In this document: in pieces, positions 35,819-44,126 of the stretch
Position numbering within the stretch: the first letter of the stretch is position 1
Layout of the letters: each line of letters begins with the position of its first letter
Assembly: GCA_016839585.1 (NCBI GenBank)
Contig: JAEOTZ010000061.1
Location: 1-55,088 of the forward strand
Direction of reading: 5' to 3'
DNA from: Promethearchaeota archaeon
Lineage (GTDB): Archaea; Asgardarchaeota; Lokiarchaeia; Sigyniarchaeales; SOKP01
DNA: 55,088 nt
The notes under the pieces: generated by a model
What the model was told of the DNA's origin: nothing
The model's input: the letters and a program-made list of their open reading frames with translations, nothing else
The model's database searches: none
Translations under genes and position numbers: made by a program

Positions 35819-35981
35819 ATGGTTTCTTTAATAAGATATACGTTAATCACAGTATTATATATACTTTATTTTATTGCACCTATTCCAATATTAGTGCTTG
35901 TATAAAAAAAAAGAAGATCTAATTCAGTTAATACTAACAGTTGCTATATATGTAATAGGTCTTATTGCAAAAATCTGGTAA
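35819..35981 (+). pseudogene. Small two-helix membrane protein split by a +1 frame change
   Basis: ATG 35819 opens a frame MVSLIRYTLITVLYILYF, then APIPILVLV, ending at TAA just before a run of nine A. In the next frame the sequence continues KKKEDLIQLILTVAIYVIG then LIAKIW and stops at 35979-35981. Together they make a typical 2-TM microprotein of about 53 aa. Either a base change broke the gene, or a +1 slip at GTA-T-AAA joins the halves. It directly follows the NYN gene, so the two may work together. Confidence 0.4.
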
Positions 35982-36167
35982 AAAAGATCTTTTATACATT
36001 TTATTCAAGAAGTTCCTAGTGATATAGCATAGCAACCTTTTATAAAATAATGCTCATCTATAATATTTTCTAATAAAAATCTATATATGGATTGAATGTT
36101 CATAAATCTTATAAAATTAAAATTTTCAAACTCTATTGGAGTTTAAATAGTTATATCATATAGATAT

Positions 36168-36176
36168 AGTATAAAT
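36168..36176 (+). promoter_or_regulatory. TATA element for the structured leader RNA
   Basis: AGTATAAATC is centred about 25 nt upstream of G36196, where the first paired base of the stem-loop would lie. This spacing is the archaeal norm between TATA box and transcription start. Confidence 0.45.
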
Positions 36177-36195
36177 CAAACAAAATCGAAATTAT

Positions 36196-36286
36196 GGTGT
36201 TTTGGGGATATGCTCTTTTTTCTTATAGAACAATTTTTTTGTTGTGGCAAGCAATAAGGTGTTCTTAAAGAATATCCCCTCTCACC
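36196..36286 (+). ncRNA. Structured RNA/leader stem-loop upstream of the primase operon
   Basis: GGTG-(tttt)-GGGGATAT at 36196-36211 pairs with ATATCCCC-(tct)-CACC at 36272-36286: 12 pairs around one internal loop. An inner stem TTA-(t)-AGAAC at 36223-36231 pairs with GTTCTTAA. The apical loop displays TTTGTTGTGGCAA, which is perfectly complementary to 36418-36430. The fold is read by eye; no family is recognised. Confidence 0.5.
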
Positions 36287-36430
36287 TGCCTAACTTATTA
36301 TTATAATTATTATCAAAATTTTGACAGTTCACGCCTTCTCCTCTTAAGTCTCAAATATTGTTGTAGTTTAAAAAGGTAATTTGAAACTAAAGTGATGTAG
36401 TTAAATTATAGCTACAATTGCCACAACAAA
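36238..36430. repeat. Perfect 13-bp inverted repeat, arms 36238-36250 and 36418-36430
   Basis: TTTGTTGTGGCAA on the left is the exact reverse complement of TTGCCACAACAAA on the right, 167 nt apart. The left arm lies in the loop of the stem-loop and the right arm ends 13 nt before the first ATG of the primase operon, over the expected ribosome-landing site. It could be an RNA-RNA interaction or a pair of protein sites. Confidence 0.6.
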
Positions 36431-36443
36431 GAATTGTATTAAT

Positions 36444-37145
36444 ATGAATATAACCAAAGTTATTTATACACCAGAAAGAGTTATCAAGATTTGCGTAAGC
36501 AAGACAGATAAAGACGAACAACAACAGATTGTTCCTGATCTTGTCCAGCACGCAGTTATATTTTACACCATAGGTTTAATAGATAAGCCTGAAACTTTAA
36601 TAGAAGAGGCTTATAGAATAAGTAAAAAAAAAGTTAAAATATATAAGAATATAATTGTCCTCTCTTTTAGCTTAGATGAGCTTAATCAAGTTGAGAATTG
36701 TGAAATTACCATTAACTCACTTGTCATTTTTTTGAGTTCTAGAAAGAAATTTGAGACTGAATTTGGAAGAACATTTCAATTTGAAGAGATTTACACTACT
36801 AAGGATCTTTTAGAAATTAAGGCTCCTGAAGTTCAGAGTAATAAAAAGCAAAAACAAAAACAGATTGAACCTACAAAAAAGACAGTTCAAGTTGATAAGC
36901 AATTTAAAGATTCCTATGAAAAATTTAAAGTTGAGATTGAAGACAGTAGTATAGGGGATATAATTAGAAATAAATCAAAACCCTTTGATCATGCTTTAAA
37001 AGAATTTGGAATATCGCTTCTTTGTAGGGTATTGATGGCCGTTTCACATCTTAATGTTCTTTTAAAAAATGATTTTAAAAGTGATCTTAACTCGTTTCTA
37101 AGATTGAATGTGCTCAACTTACATAAAGAGGTGCGCGAAGCATGA
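36444..37145 (+). CDS. Unknown protein, first gene of the primase operon
   Basis: The 233-aa product has an alpha/beta N-terminal half (NITKVIYTPERVIKICVSKT ... LVIFLSSRKKFETEFGRTFQ), a polar Lys/Gln-rich linker (about 133-155) and a helical C-terminal part (about 160-233, FGISLLCRVLMAVSHLNVLL). Two ordered domains joined by a flexible linker suggest an adaptor or regulatory subunit. Its stop overlaps the ATG of the primase gene (ATGA), so the two are translationally coupled and probably form a complex. No family is recognised. Confidence 0.7.
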   Translation: MNITKVIYTPERVIKICVSKTDKDEQQQIVPDLVQHAVIFYTIGLIDKPETLIEEAYRISKKKVKIYKNIIVLSFSLDELNQVENCEITINSLVIFLSSRKKFETEFGRTFQFEEIYTTKDLLEIKAPEVQSNKKQKQKQIEPTKKTVQVDKQFKDSYEKFKVEIEDSSIGDIIRNKSKPFDHALKEFGISLLCRVLMAVSHLNVLLKNDFKSDLNSFLRLNVLNLHKEVREA

Positions 37146-39466
37146 GTGATTTCTTTTCTAAAAAGATTTTATATATTTTAGAAAATTTACAGGTAAAAAG
37201 TTTCAATATTCACAAAAAAATTGATGAGCTAAGACACCTTCTTCAGGATGATAATTTCTCTTTATGGAATGCAATTAATAGGATTGCTGTATCCATGAAG
37301 ATAATCAGTCCTGATTTTAATATGATTCAACAATATGTTGATTTAGGTAAGATTAAAAGTCATGAATATTTGGCAGTTTATAAACAAATATCTGAAATCT
37401 TTAAAAATGCTATTTCTACACTTACAAATAACTTGGAATTCACTAAGAACTATTACTTTCCATTTAAAGATACTATTTTGATTAAAAGGACAGAAGAGTT
37501 CATTCCCTACAATAAAAAGACGTTTAAACGAAAGGATCATATCTTTCTCGAATTCAAGACATCCATATTAAGCTTAAATGATATAACCTCCATTCTAAAA
37601 GTATTGAGCTTAGAACAGCTATGCTATGCTTCTGAAGTTGAGCTAAAGGTAAGTGTTCGATATAGGATAACCAATACCTATATAACTGTGCTGGATGAGA
37701 AACTTGAAAAAACGTTCATTACAGAGTTTAAAAACTTTCTCTCCTTATCTGATAAAGATATTTTACGTAATCTTCTCGATCATCCTGAGTATTTTAAAGT
37801 AATTAAAATGTATATGTTCCCAAGTGGCTCATTATCGAAAGTAGAGGTGACCTTAGATATTCTTCAAGAGCACCAACCTTGTAAAAAACGTAGAATAGTC
37901 TCTGTGAATGGCTCTAAAATGAAGTTCCATGAGATTATAACACGCCACACTCCACATACTAAATTTAAAGAGATCATTACCACGAATGATATTGCAGGGA
38001 TCTATTGTTCTGTTAAAAGTGTAAATGATGATATTTTATATTGGTTAATCGATATTGACGTGCCTTCCATATTTTATAGCCTTTTCCCCGCTCATGAGGT
38101 ATGGAATCTAACAATAAATATCGCAAGAGCTATAATAAAATCTGCTAATAAATTTAACCTCCCCCCTTTCAAAATCTCGTACAGCGGCAGTAAAGGACTG
38201 CATATGTTGTATGCGGTAAACTCTGAGGCATTAGATGATAGTGAAAATCTAGTAAATATTCCGGAATTAGCTTATCAACAATTGCCTGGTACTCAAACTT
38301 TAAAGAAAGATAGTAAAAGCACAATTCGGGATAAATTTAAATTTTCAAAATCCTTGCTTCAGAGTTTACTGTTATATACCATCTATAAAGGAGAAATTGA
38401 AATTCCCCTTATCATCAGGAAAAAGTTTCGAATCTATCATCCTTATCAATTATTCAAAATATCGGTGTTTGATGAGAAAAATCTTTTTTCTATACTGCTC
38501 GATACTTCAAGTATGGGAAGAGGAGTATTTCGAATCTTTAGCCCCCATCCTACAACAAAACGAGTTTCAATCCCTATTTATGACATGAGAACACGACAAT
38601 TTCATGAACCCTTTCTTGAATATGATATATTAATAGAAGAAGCGAAAGTCGAGAATGTTATAGAGAAATTCAAGAATAATGATACAAGGTTGTTTCTACA
38701 AAAACCTAATGTTATTACACGAAACCATATAGGATCCCTCTTACATCCTCATGCTCTTTTTCCGAGCTTTGCTACTCTATTACGATTTGGTAATGTAGAA
38801 TCCATTCAGAGATCTCCTCAAAGCTTCGAATTTTGGCACCGATTTTTCGAATTAAGGAGTTTTTACCATTACATTAGACATCTTACCTTCATTTATGATA
38901 AGAATAATACAAATGTCGCAGGATTTTTGAATTATATTAAACATCTGGCGACAAGGCTAAATATTCAGAATAAAGAACGAGTGGTAACTTTATTAAAACT
39001 TTATTTTATAAAAAAGGTAATTAGCTTTCCGATTCTAAAAGAGAAGTTAGAGACGCTTTACAATATCGATTTCTTTTTTCGATTAAAATCTAATGTCTTT
39101 ATTGAACAAAATGAGGACGATTTAACAATATTATTTCAAAATGAGACGGAATTTACATATTTCCTAAATCAAGCAAAAAATCTCTTTTCCATTGTGTTAG
39201 ATACGATTTCACATCAAATTTTCCAAAAAAGATCCCTGAAATTATCTAAAAAACAGGTAATAGCGTTTGAAAAATTATCGAGAGATATATCAAATCTAAC
39301 AGAATTAGTTCACTATTATTTACGAGAACTAAATTACAAGTCAAAATTAATCCGAAAGGAAGAGAGGTTGATAAAAATCATTCATTTTGTCAGTAAATTG
39401 TATTTTATATTGACATCGTTTCTTAGGGAATTCTTTCCATCAAGCAAAACTCAGGAGGTGGTATAA
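37142..39466 (+). CDS. Archaeo-eukaryotic primase (AEP) fold protein, candidate primase-polymerase
   Basis: The 774-aa product carries AEP motifs in order: DILYWLIDIDVPSIFY (D304, D306), KISYSGSKGLHMLYAV (S348 to H354, the SxH motif) and SILLDTSSMGRG (D454) followed by VFRIFSPHPTTKRVSIPIYD, the Arg/His/Lys phosphate-binding end. The AEP core spans about 285-500. It has a 280-residue N-terminal extension and a 270-residue helical C-terminus with no Cys cluster, so it is not a usual PriS or a PriS-PriL fusion; archaeal PriS is about 350-400 aa. It should make primers or extend DNA. The downstream gene starts right after its stop. I consider it a divergent, possibly mobile-element, replicase. 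Confidence 0.75.
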   Translation: MSDFFSKKILYILENLQVKSFNIHKKIDELRHLLQDDNFSLWNAINRIAVSMKIISPDFNMIQQYVDLGKIKSHEYLAVYKQISEIFKNAISTLTNNLEFTKNYYFPFKDTILIKRTEEFIPYNKKTFKRKDHIFLEFKTSILSLNDITSILKVLSLEQLCYASEVELKVSVRYRITNTYITVLDEKLEKTFITEFKNFLSLSDKDILRNLLDHPEYFKVIKMYMFPSGSLSKVEVTLDILQEHQPCKKRRIVSVNGSKMKFHEIITRHTPHTKFKEIITTNDIAGIYCSVKSVNDDILYWLIDIDVPSIFYSLFPAHEVWNLTINIARAIIKSANKFNLPPFKISYSGSKGLHMLYAVNSEALDDSENLVNIPELAYQQLPGTQTLKKDSKSTIRDKFKFSKSLLQSLLLYTIYKGEIEIPLIIRKKFRIYHPYQLFKISVFDEKNLFSILLDTSSMGRGVFRIFSPHPTTKRVSIPIYDMRTRQFHEPFLEYDILIEEAKVENVIEKFKNNDTRLFLQKPNVITRNHIGSLLHPHALFPSFATLLRFGNVESIQRSPQSFEFWHRFFELRSFYHYIRHLTFIYDKNNTNVAGFLNYIKHLATRLNIQNKERVVTLLKLYFIKKVISFPILKEKLETLYNIDFFFRLKSNVFIEQNEDDLTILFQNETEFTYFLNQAKNLFSIVLDTISHQIFQKRSLKLSKKQVIAFEKLSRDISNLTELVHYYLRELNYKSKLIRKEERLIKIIHFVSKLYFILTSFLREFFPSSKTQEVV

Positions 39467-39467
39467 G

Positions 39468-40142
39468 ATGGATATTGATGAATTAAAATATTATACAGTT
39501 GCTTCTCAACTATTTGACACTTTTAATAGCGAAGAGATAATTGAGGATTTAGAAAATTTGGTAGGAGAGTCTCCTATATATTTTATAAAAGAAAAAATCA
39601 GGCGAAAAACTTCTAAAGTTCATATTCCACTTCCTGAAAATCTTAAGGCAGCAATTATTGATTTTGAAGGACAACCAGTATTCTTGGTAGGGATCATGAT
39701 CGTTGATAAAATATTAACATTTTATATTAAGAATTATACCCACATTGAACGATTGTATTTCCTCATTTTAAAGGTAATGAGAGTTCTAAGGGAAATACAA
39801 TTATTTGCCTTTAGTACATTTGAAAAGCGAGAGCTTCTAAAGATTTATCACTATTTAGAAACACAGGGATATGATCTCTCTGATTATTCTTTCATTGAAG
39901 GGTTATCCATTGTGAATTTGCAAGAAAACAAGTATGAAGCGTTGAATGAGGCAATCTATACCATCTATCCAGCAGACAGCCCTGTAATTAGCACAGGAGA
40001 TATGCTATTTCGAAATCTTAAGCTAATTCCTAAATTATTTTCGGCTCAAAAGTTTGAGGAAATTATTTCTCATAATCAGAATTGTTTAATGAACGGAAGT
40101 TTGATATTTTTAAAAAGATGGTTAAAACATTATAAAATATGA
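39468..40142 (+). CDS. Possible RNase H-fold (DEDD-type) exonuclease partner of the primase
   Basis: The 224-aa product has a core at about 60-200 that reads like an RNase_H_2/YprB-type exonuclease: AAIIDFEGQPVFLVGIMI, with D65 and E67 as the DxE pair; LTFYIKNYTHIERL; QLFAFSTFEKRELLKIYHYL; then IISHNQNCLMNGSLIFLKRW, similar in position to the last motif but without its Asp. If right, it would be a 3'-5' exonuclease, perhaps with a weakened site. It starts one base after the primase stop, with AGGAGGTGG inside the primase 3' end. The family call is tentative. Confidence 0.5.
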   Translation: MDIDELKYYTVASQLFDTFNSEEIIEDLENLVGESPIYFIKEKIRRKTSKVHIPLPENLKAAIIDFEGQPVFLVGIMIVDKILTFYIKNYTHIERLYFLILKVMRVLREIQLFAFSTFEKRELLKIYHYLETQGYDLSDYSFIEGLSIVNLQENKYEALNEAIYTIYPADSPVISTGDMLFRNLKLIPKLFSAQKFEEIISHNQNCLMNGSLIFLKRWLKHYKI

Positions 40143-40195
40143 GATAGAAATGGAAGAGATTAAGAAAAGAAATAAAAATTTGGTGATATCTTAAA

Positions 40196-40459
40196 ATGTC
40201 GAAACCAGAGAAAAAATATACAAGTGTCCAAATACCTAGAAATTTAATTTATGAAATCCAAAATCAAATTACAGAATTTTGGTATCGTTCTCACCATGAA
40301 TTTATAATTGAATGTGTCAGGATTGGTCTTAGGAAATTAATTAAAACTAAATATTTATTGAAAAAAGTTACTAAAGAAAAAAATAATGAAAATGACCAGT
40401 ATAAATCAAATAATGAGTTGATTAATGAAATTGATGAAGCAACTAGAAGAGGTGTATGA
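40196..40459 (+). CDS. Ribbon-helix-helix-like DNA-binding protein
   Basis: The 87-aa product begins KYTSVQIPRNLIYEIQNQIT, a beta strand and first helix, followed by WYRSHHEFIIECVRIGLRKL, which has the turn and second helix of CopG-type proteins. A charged tail follows. It lies 53 nt after the exonuclease-like gene and could be the autorepressor of the primase operon, a common plasmid arrangement; this is inferred. Confidence 0.65.
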   Translation: MSKPEKKYTSVQIPRNLIYEIQNQITEFWYRSHHEFIIECVRIGLRKLIKTKYLLKKVTKEKNNENDQYKSNNELINEIDEATRRGV

Positions 40460-40736
40460 TCTCATTAAAATAAACCCTATACTATACGGATATAGTATGA
40501 AAGTTTATATATTTTGTTTAAAATTATTATTTGTTATAAGAAATGAAAATTTAAAATTATACAGCAAAGGAGTTATAATCTCAATATTAGTATTAAAAAT
40601 TAGGAGTAGAAATAGAGAAATACAACACAAAATTATGTGTAGTAATGTGAGAAATCCTATAGAAGATACAGAATTTGAAACTTCGGAAATGTTCAATAGC
40701 TTAGCTTTATCTAAACCTGAGAAATTAAAATTATAA
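40425..40736 (+). CDS. Possible small hypothetical protein overlapping the RHH gene
   Basis: A 103-codon frame starts inside the end of the RHH gene (35-nt overlap). It has a basic, partly hydrophobic N-terminal half (VYIFCLKLLFVIRNENLKLY) and a polar end. No Shine-Dalgarno sequence stands out and no family is recognised. It may be a coupled gene or a chance frame. Confidence 0.35.
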   Translation: MKLMKQLEEVYDLIKINPILYGYSMKVYIFCLKLLFVIRNENLKLYSKGVIISILVLKIRSRNREIQHKIMCSNVRNPIEDTEFETSEMFNSLALSKPEKLKL

Positions 40737-40772
40737 AATTTAAAACTAAATTATTAAGAGTAAGTAAAGAAA

Positions 40773-41387
40773 ATGGTACGTATTGTTTGTGAAATGAAAA
40801 CAATTAAAAAGCTTGAGTCAACTAGTTCCAGCTTAAACATAAAAGCAACAAGCGTGCCAGATATTATTGAAAAATTATGTGATAAAGCGTTAGAGCTAAA
40901 CAAAATTATCAAGAATATAACTCAAATATTTAAAAAATCCACTCTCAATGATCTTTTCAAGCAGCTTTACTATTTGGAAAAAAAAGCAACAAAGAAGGAG
41001 AAGGTTATGTTTTTCATATTTAAAGAAATGTATAATAACCGTACAGTTTTTCTTAAATCAATTATAAAGCGATTATCTTGGATAAAACCATGCACCACCC
41101 AAGAGGCACAAAATATTATAAGAAAGTTAGAAAGACAGGAATTAATTTCAATAATTAGAAAATGTCCGAAATGCTATACATCTTTAAATTTTCTACCTGA
41201 TGCATGTGAAAATTGCGGTCATATATTTATTTTACAAAAAATTTCGTTTGTGGATAACCGTTTAAGACCAAGGTACGCTATTGAAATAACCAATAAAGGT
41301 GTAGAATTCCTAAAAGAACTAATTGAAGCCTATTATTATCTTAATTCTTTTTTCTACGCTTGGAATAAATATGTTAATTTAAGATGA
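40773..41387 (+). CDS. Winged-helix protein with an inserted zinc ribbon
   Basis: The 204-aa product has a helical N-terminus, a winged-helix segment (VFLKSIIKRLSWIKPCTTQE, AQNIIRKLERQELISIIRKC) and a four-Cys zinc ribbon formed by CPKC and CENCG (about 133-156) placed in the wing. The last part (RYAIEITNKGVEFLKELIEA) returns to the winged-helix pattern. This is a DNA-binding regulator, probably the last gene of the primase cluster. Family unknown. Confidence 0.7.
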   Translation: MVRIVCEMKTIKKLESTSSSLNIKATSVPDIIEKLCDKALELNKIIKNITQIFKKSTLNDLFKQLYYLEKKATKKEKVMFFIFKEMYNNRTVFLKSIIKRLSWIKPCTTQEAQNIIRKLERQELISIIRKCPKCYTSLNFLPDACENCGHIFILQKISFVDNRLRPRYAIEITNKGVEFLKELIEAYYYLNSFFYAWNKYVNLR

Positions 41388-41503
41388 GAAAAATATTAAA
41401 ATCTAATATTCATCCTAACTAATAATTAAAAAATTAATAGGTTTTATAATCTCCATTATTTTCAATTAAATTTACTTGAAATATCTTCAGCATTTGACAC
41501 TTC

Positions 41504-43795
41504 TCAACCATAAAATTTTAAAGATCTTACTTTTCTCAAACTACTGAATTTTTTTCTTTTGACATACACAAATATCATTAATCCAACTAAACCAGTTGTT
41601 ATTATAAAGGGGAGTATATGTGATATCCATTCAAAGATATTTTTTCCATCTGTAGTTCTGTTTGATGGTACATGAGGAATAAGTATGTTAATTTCAAGAC
41701 ATCCTGTGGTGTAATTCCCAAATTCGTTGTATCCAACAACAATTAAGTAATACGTACCATTTCCCCATCCAATAATAGAATATCGATAATAAGGCCATTC
41801 GAATGGTGGTGTGAAATTGTAAAAAGATTTAACACTACTATTAAATGAGGTTATTGTATAATTTGAAATAAAGATAGTATAATTCAGAGCATACTCAGAT
41901 CTTGTCCAGATGATATCGAAGGTCCCATCATCGTCAATCGGTATATTTGCATCTGAAAATAATAAAAATGGATCAGGAGCTCGTCTCACATTCACTTGGA
42001 TGCAATTTGACATTGTATCCCCTACTTCGTTGTGAGCTACTATAACATAATAGTAATTGCCATTAGTTATATTTCCAATTAAAAGGAAGGTATCTGTTAT
42101 GTTACTTGCGACTAATGTACCTTGTGTTTTAAAATCATATATAATATCATCATGGATATAAACAGAATAATTATCAGCTCCTTCTGAAGTGGACCATGTG
42201 AGGTTTACAATTCCATCAGTATCAGGTATTTGTGTGTGATTATTTAAAAGAAAATCATCAGGGGGATATTGAACAATGGCTTTTAAACAGTTTGAGCTGG
42301 TATTTCCATATGCATTGAATGCAACAACTAAGAAGTAATACGTTCCTTGTTTTAAATTTGTTAAACTATATGTACGATTAGTATTTCCTATAACTATTTC
42401 AGTTACAATTTCATCAATTGTAGTTATTGTTTCATTTGATTGATATAATGTATAATTATCTGCATCTAATGATTTTGTCCAAGATAAAGTAACATTTCCA
42501 TCAGGATCAGGAAAATTATCAAAAGAGTTCAATTCAAAATTATCAGGTATAGGTAAATATTTTAATAAAAATAGATTATAGCTACTTCCCGAATTATCTG
42601 CTTTTCCAGTTATGAAAATATTATCATAAGAATCTATAGTAATATCATAGGCTATATCATCAAGCTCATTACCCCATATTTTATACCATACATAGTCGCC
42701 GCTGCTATTAAATTTTACAAGGCATACATCCTTATCTATACCATCATAACTTTTGGTATAGCCCGTAATATATATATTTTCTTTTGAATCTAAGTCAATG
42801 GAATACCCATAATCATACTCAGGACCACCCCAATTTGTATTCCATAAAAGATCGCCAGAATTATTAAATTTAAACAAAACGATATCATTTCCTCCAGCAC
42901 CATAATTTTGTGTATTTCCCACCACAAGAATATTATCAGAAGAATCAATTATTAGAGAATATCCATTATCAGGAAGATCGCTACCCCAAGTTGCATTCCA
43001 TTGTAAATCACCATTGGTGTCAAATTTAGCTATAAAAAAATCACTTGTAATTGCCCCAAAACTGCTAGTATATCCAGTAATATAGATATTTCCAAATGAA
43101 TCAAGGTCAATATCATAAGCTAAATCAGTATCTATGCCCCCCCATGTTGTATTCATTTTTAAATCTCCAGTACTATTATACTTCAGTAAGATTACATCTC
43201 CAAATGTTCCGAAAGATTCAGTATAACCAACAACATAAATATTATCATAATCATTAACAGATATTCCATATCCCGTATCATACTGAGCTCCACCCCAAGT
43301 TCTATTCCAAAGAAGCTCGCCAGAGCTTGAATATTTTAATAAAATAATGTCAGAGCTTCCATTTGTAAGACTATATGAACCTCCTATAATATAGAGATTA
43401 TTTGAAGAATCAATATCAATCGCAAAGCCTAAATCGTCTGAACTTCCACCCCATGTCTCATTCCATATTTGATTTCCTGAATTGTTATATTTTACGATTA
43501 TTATATCAAAAGCATTCTTAGAAGAATTATATACTTTACCAACGATATAAACATTATAATAATTATCAATTACAATATCTTTTCCTTCACTTTCTCCCAT
43601 CATATTTATTGTATTGTTCCAATCTAAGTTTATGGCTGTAAAAGGATTCCTTATTTGTTTATTTGAATCTCTTTTATCGTAAAATAGTTCTCTCGAAAAT
43701 TTTATATTGAAACTTAAAATTATGGTACTAAAAATCAAAATTAAAATAATACAACCAAATTTTAAATTTTTTAATTTTTTATATTTTATTAACAT
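41504..43795 (-). CDS. Secreted, anchored SBBP-repeat propeller with three FN3-like domains
   Basis: The 763-aa product has a signal peptide (about 14-33), then about seven repeats of some 48 residues (WGGSSDDLGFAIDIDSSNNL; GNIYITGYTSSFG; NNSGDLLWNTNWGGPEYDYG), the SBBP beta-propeller pattern. Three fibronectin-III-like domains follow (for example YTLYQSNETITTIDEI ... GTYYFLVVAFNAYGN). It ends with a membrane helix (about 727-748) and a basic tail. Abundant N-x-S/T sites suggest glycosylation at the surface. It is divergent from the giant gene at 44127, so the two share a promoter region. Confidence 0.85.
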   Translation of the reverse strand: MLIKYKKLKNLKFGCIILILIFSTIILSFNIKFSRELFYDKRDSNKQIRNPFTAINLDWNNTINMMGESEGKDIVIDNYYNVYIVGKVYNSSKNAFDIIIVKYNNSGNQIWNETWGGSSDDLGFAIDIDSSNNLYIIGGSYSLTNGSSDIILLKYSSSGELLWNRTWGGAQYDTGYGISVNDYDNIYVVGYTESFGTFGDVILLKYNSTGDLKMNTTWGGIDTDLAYDIDLDSFGNIYITGYTSSFGAITSDFFIAKFDTNGDLQWNATWGSDLPDNGYSLIIDSSDNILVVGNTQNYGAGGNDIVLFKFNNSGDLLWNTNWGGPEYDYGYSIDLDSKENIYITGYTKSYDGIDKDVCLVKFNSSGDYVWYKIWGNELDDIAYDITIDSYDNIFITGKADNSGSSYNLFLLKYLPIPDNFELNSFDNFPDPDGNVTLSWTKSLDADNYTLYQSNETITTIDEIVTEIVIGNTNRTYSLTNLKQGTYYFLVVAFNAYGNTSSNCLKAIVQYPPDDFLLNNHTQIPDTDGIVNLTWSTSEGADNYSVYIHDDIIYDFKTQGTLVASNITDTFLLIGNITNGNYYYVIVAHNEVGDTMSNCIQVNVRRAPDPFLLFSDANIPIDDDGTFDIIWTRSEYALNYTIFISNYTITSFNSSVKSFYNFTPPFEWPYYRYSIIGWGNGTYYLIVVGYNEFGNYTTGCLEINILIPHVPSNRTTDGKNIFEWISHILPFIITTGLVGLMIFVYVKRKKFSSLRKVRSLKFYG

Positions 43796-44126
43796 GACTT
43801 ATTTACTATTCTGAGTTTATTCTGTCTCTTAATTGCACTTTGGGAATCATCTATTCGAAAAAATGATTTACCTAATTTGTTAAATAAGATATTGTGACTT
43901 AATTATAAAAATCTTTGCTTCAAATTTGGTAAACATCAAAATTTAGTAAATATCGATATTTATTAAATAATCTAATTTACCAATCTCAATCTTGCACAAA
44001 GCTTATAAGTTAAATTGGATTAATTTTCTCTTAACTCTATGATTCTTAATGAAAATGATAAGAGTTTTTAGATTTTAAAAAATTGGAAAAAAAAATATTT
44101 GTTAACAAATAATCATACAAAAAAAG
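43796..44126. promoter_or_regulatory. Divergent promoter region between two surface-protein genes
   Basis: This AT-rich spacer serves both secreted-protein genes. Around 43910-43985 the short motif with AAATTTGGTAAA / TAGTAAAT / TTATTAAAT recurs imperfectly in both orientations and could be a regulator site. AAAAAAAGGTG immediately before 44127 provides a weak ribosome-binding site. Confidence 0.35.

Larger units (their letters stand above)
35982..36443. other. Non-coding leader region ahead of the primase operon
   Basis: No gene is seen. The stretch contains a simple hairpin AAACTC-TATTG-GAGTTT at about 36128-36144, a TATA-like element at about 36168-36176 and the structured segment at 36196-36286. 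It also contains a perfect 13-bp inverted repeat with one arm at 36238-36250 and the other at 36418-36430, just ahead of the ATG at 36444. Confidence 0.5.

Noticed and set aside
37142-39466. Standard archaeal primase small subunit (PriS) or PriS-PriL fusion
   Set aside because: It is about twice the usual length, with large extensions on both sides of the AEP core, and shows no four-Cys iron-sulphur cluster motif of PriL.
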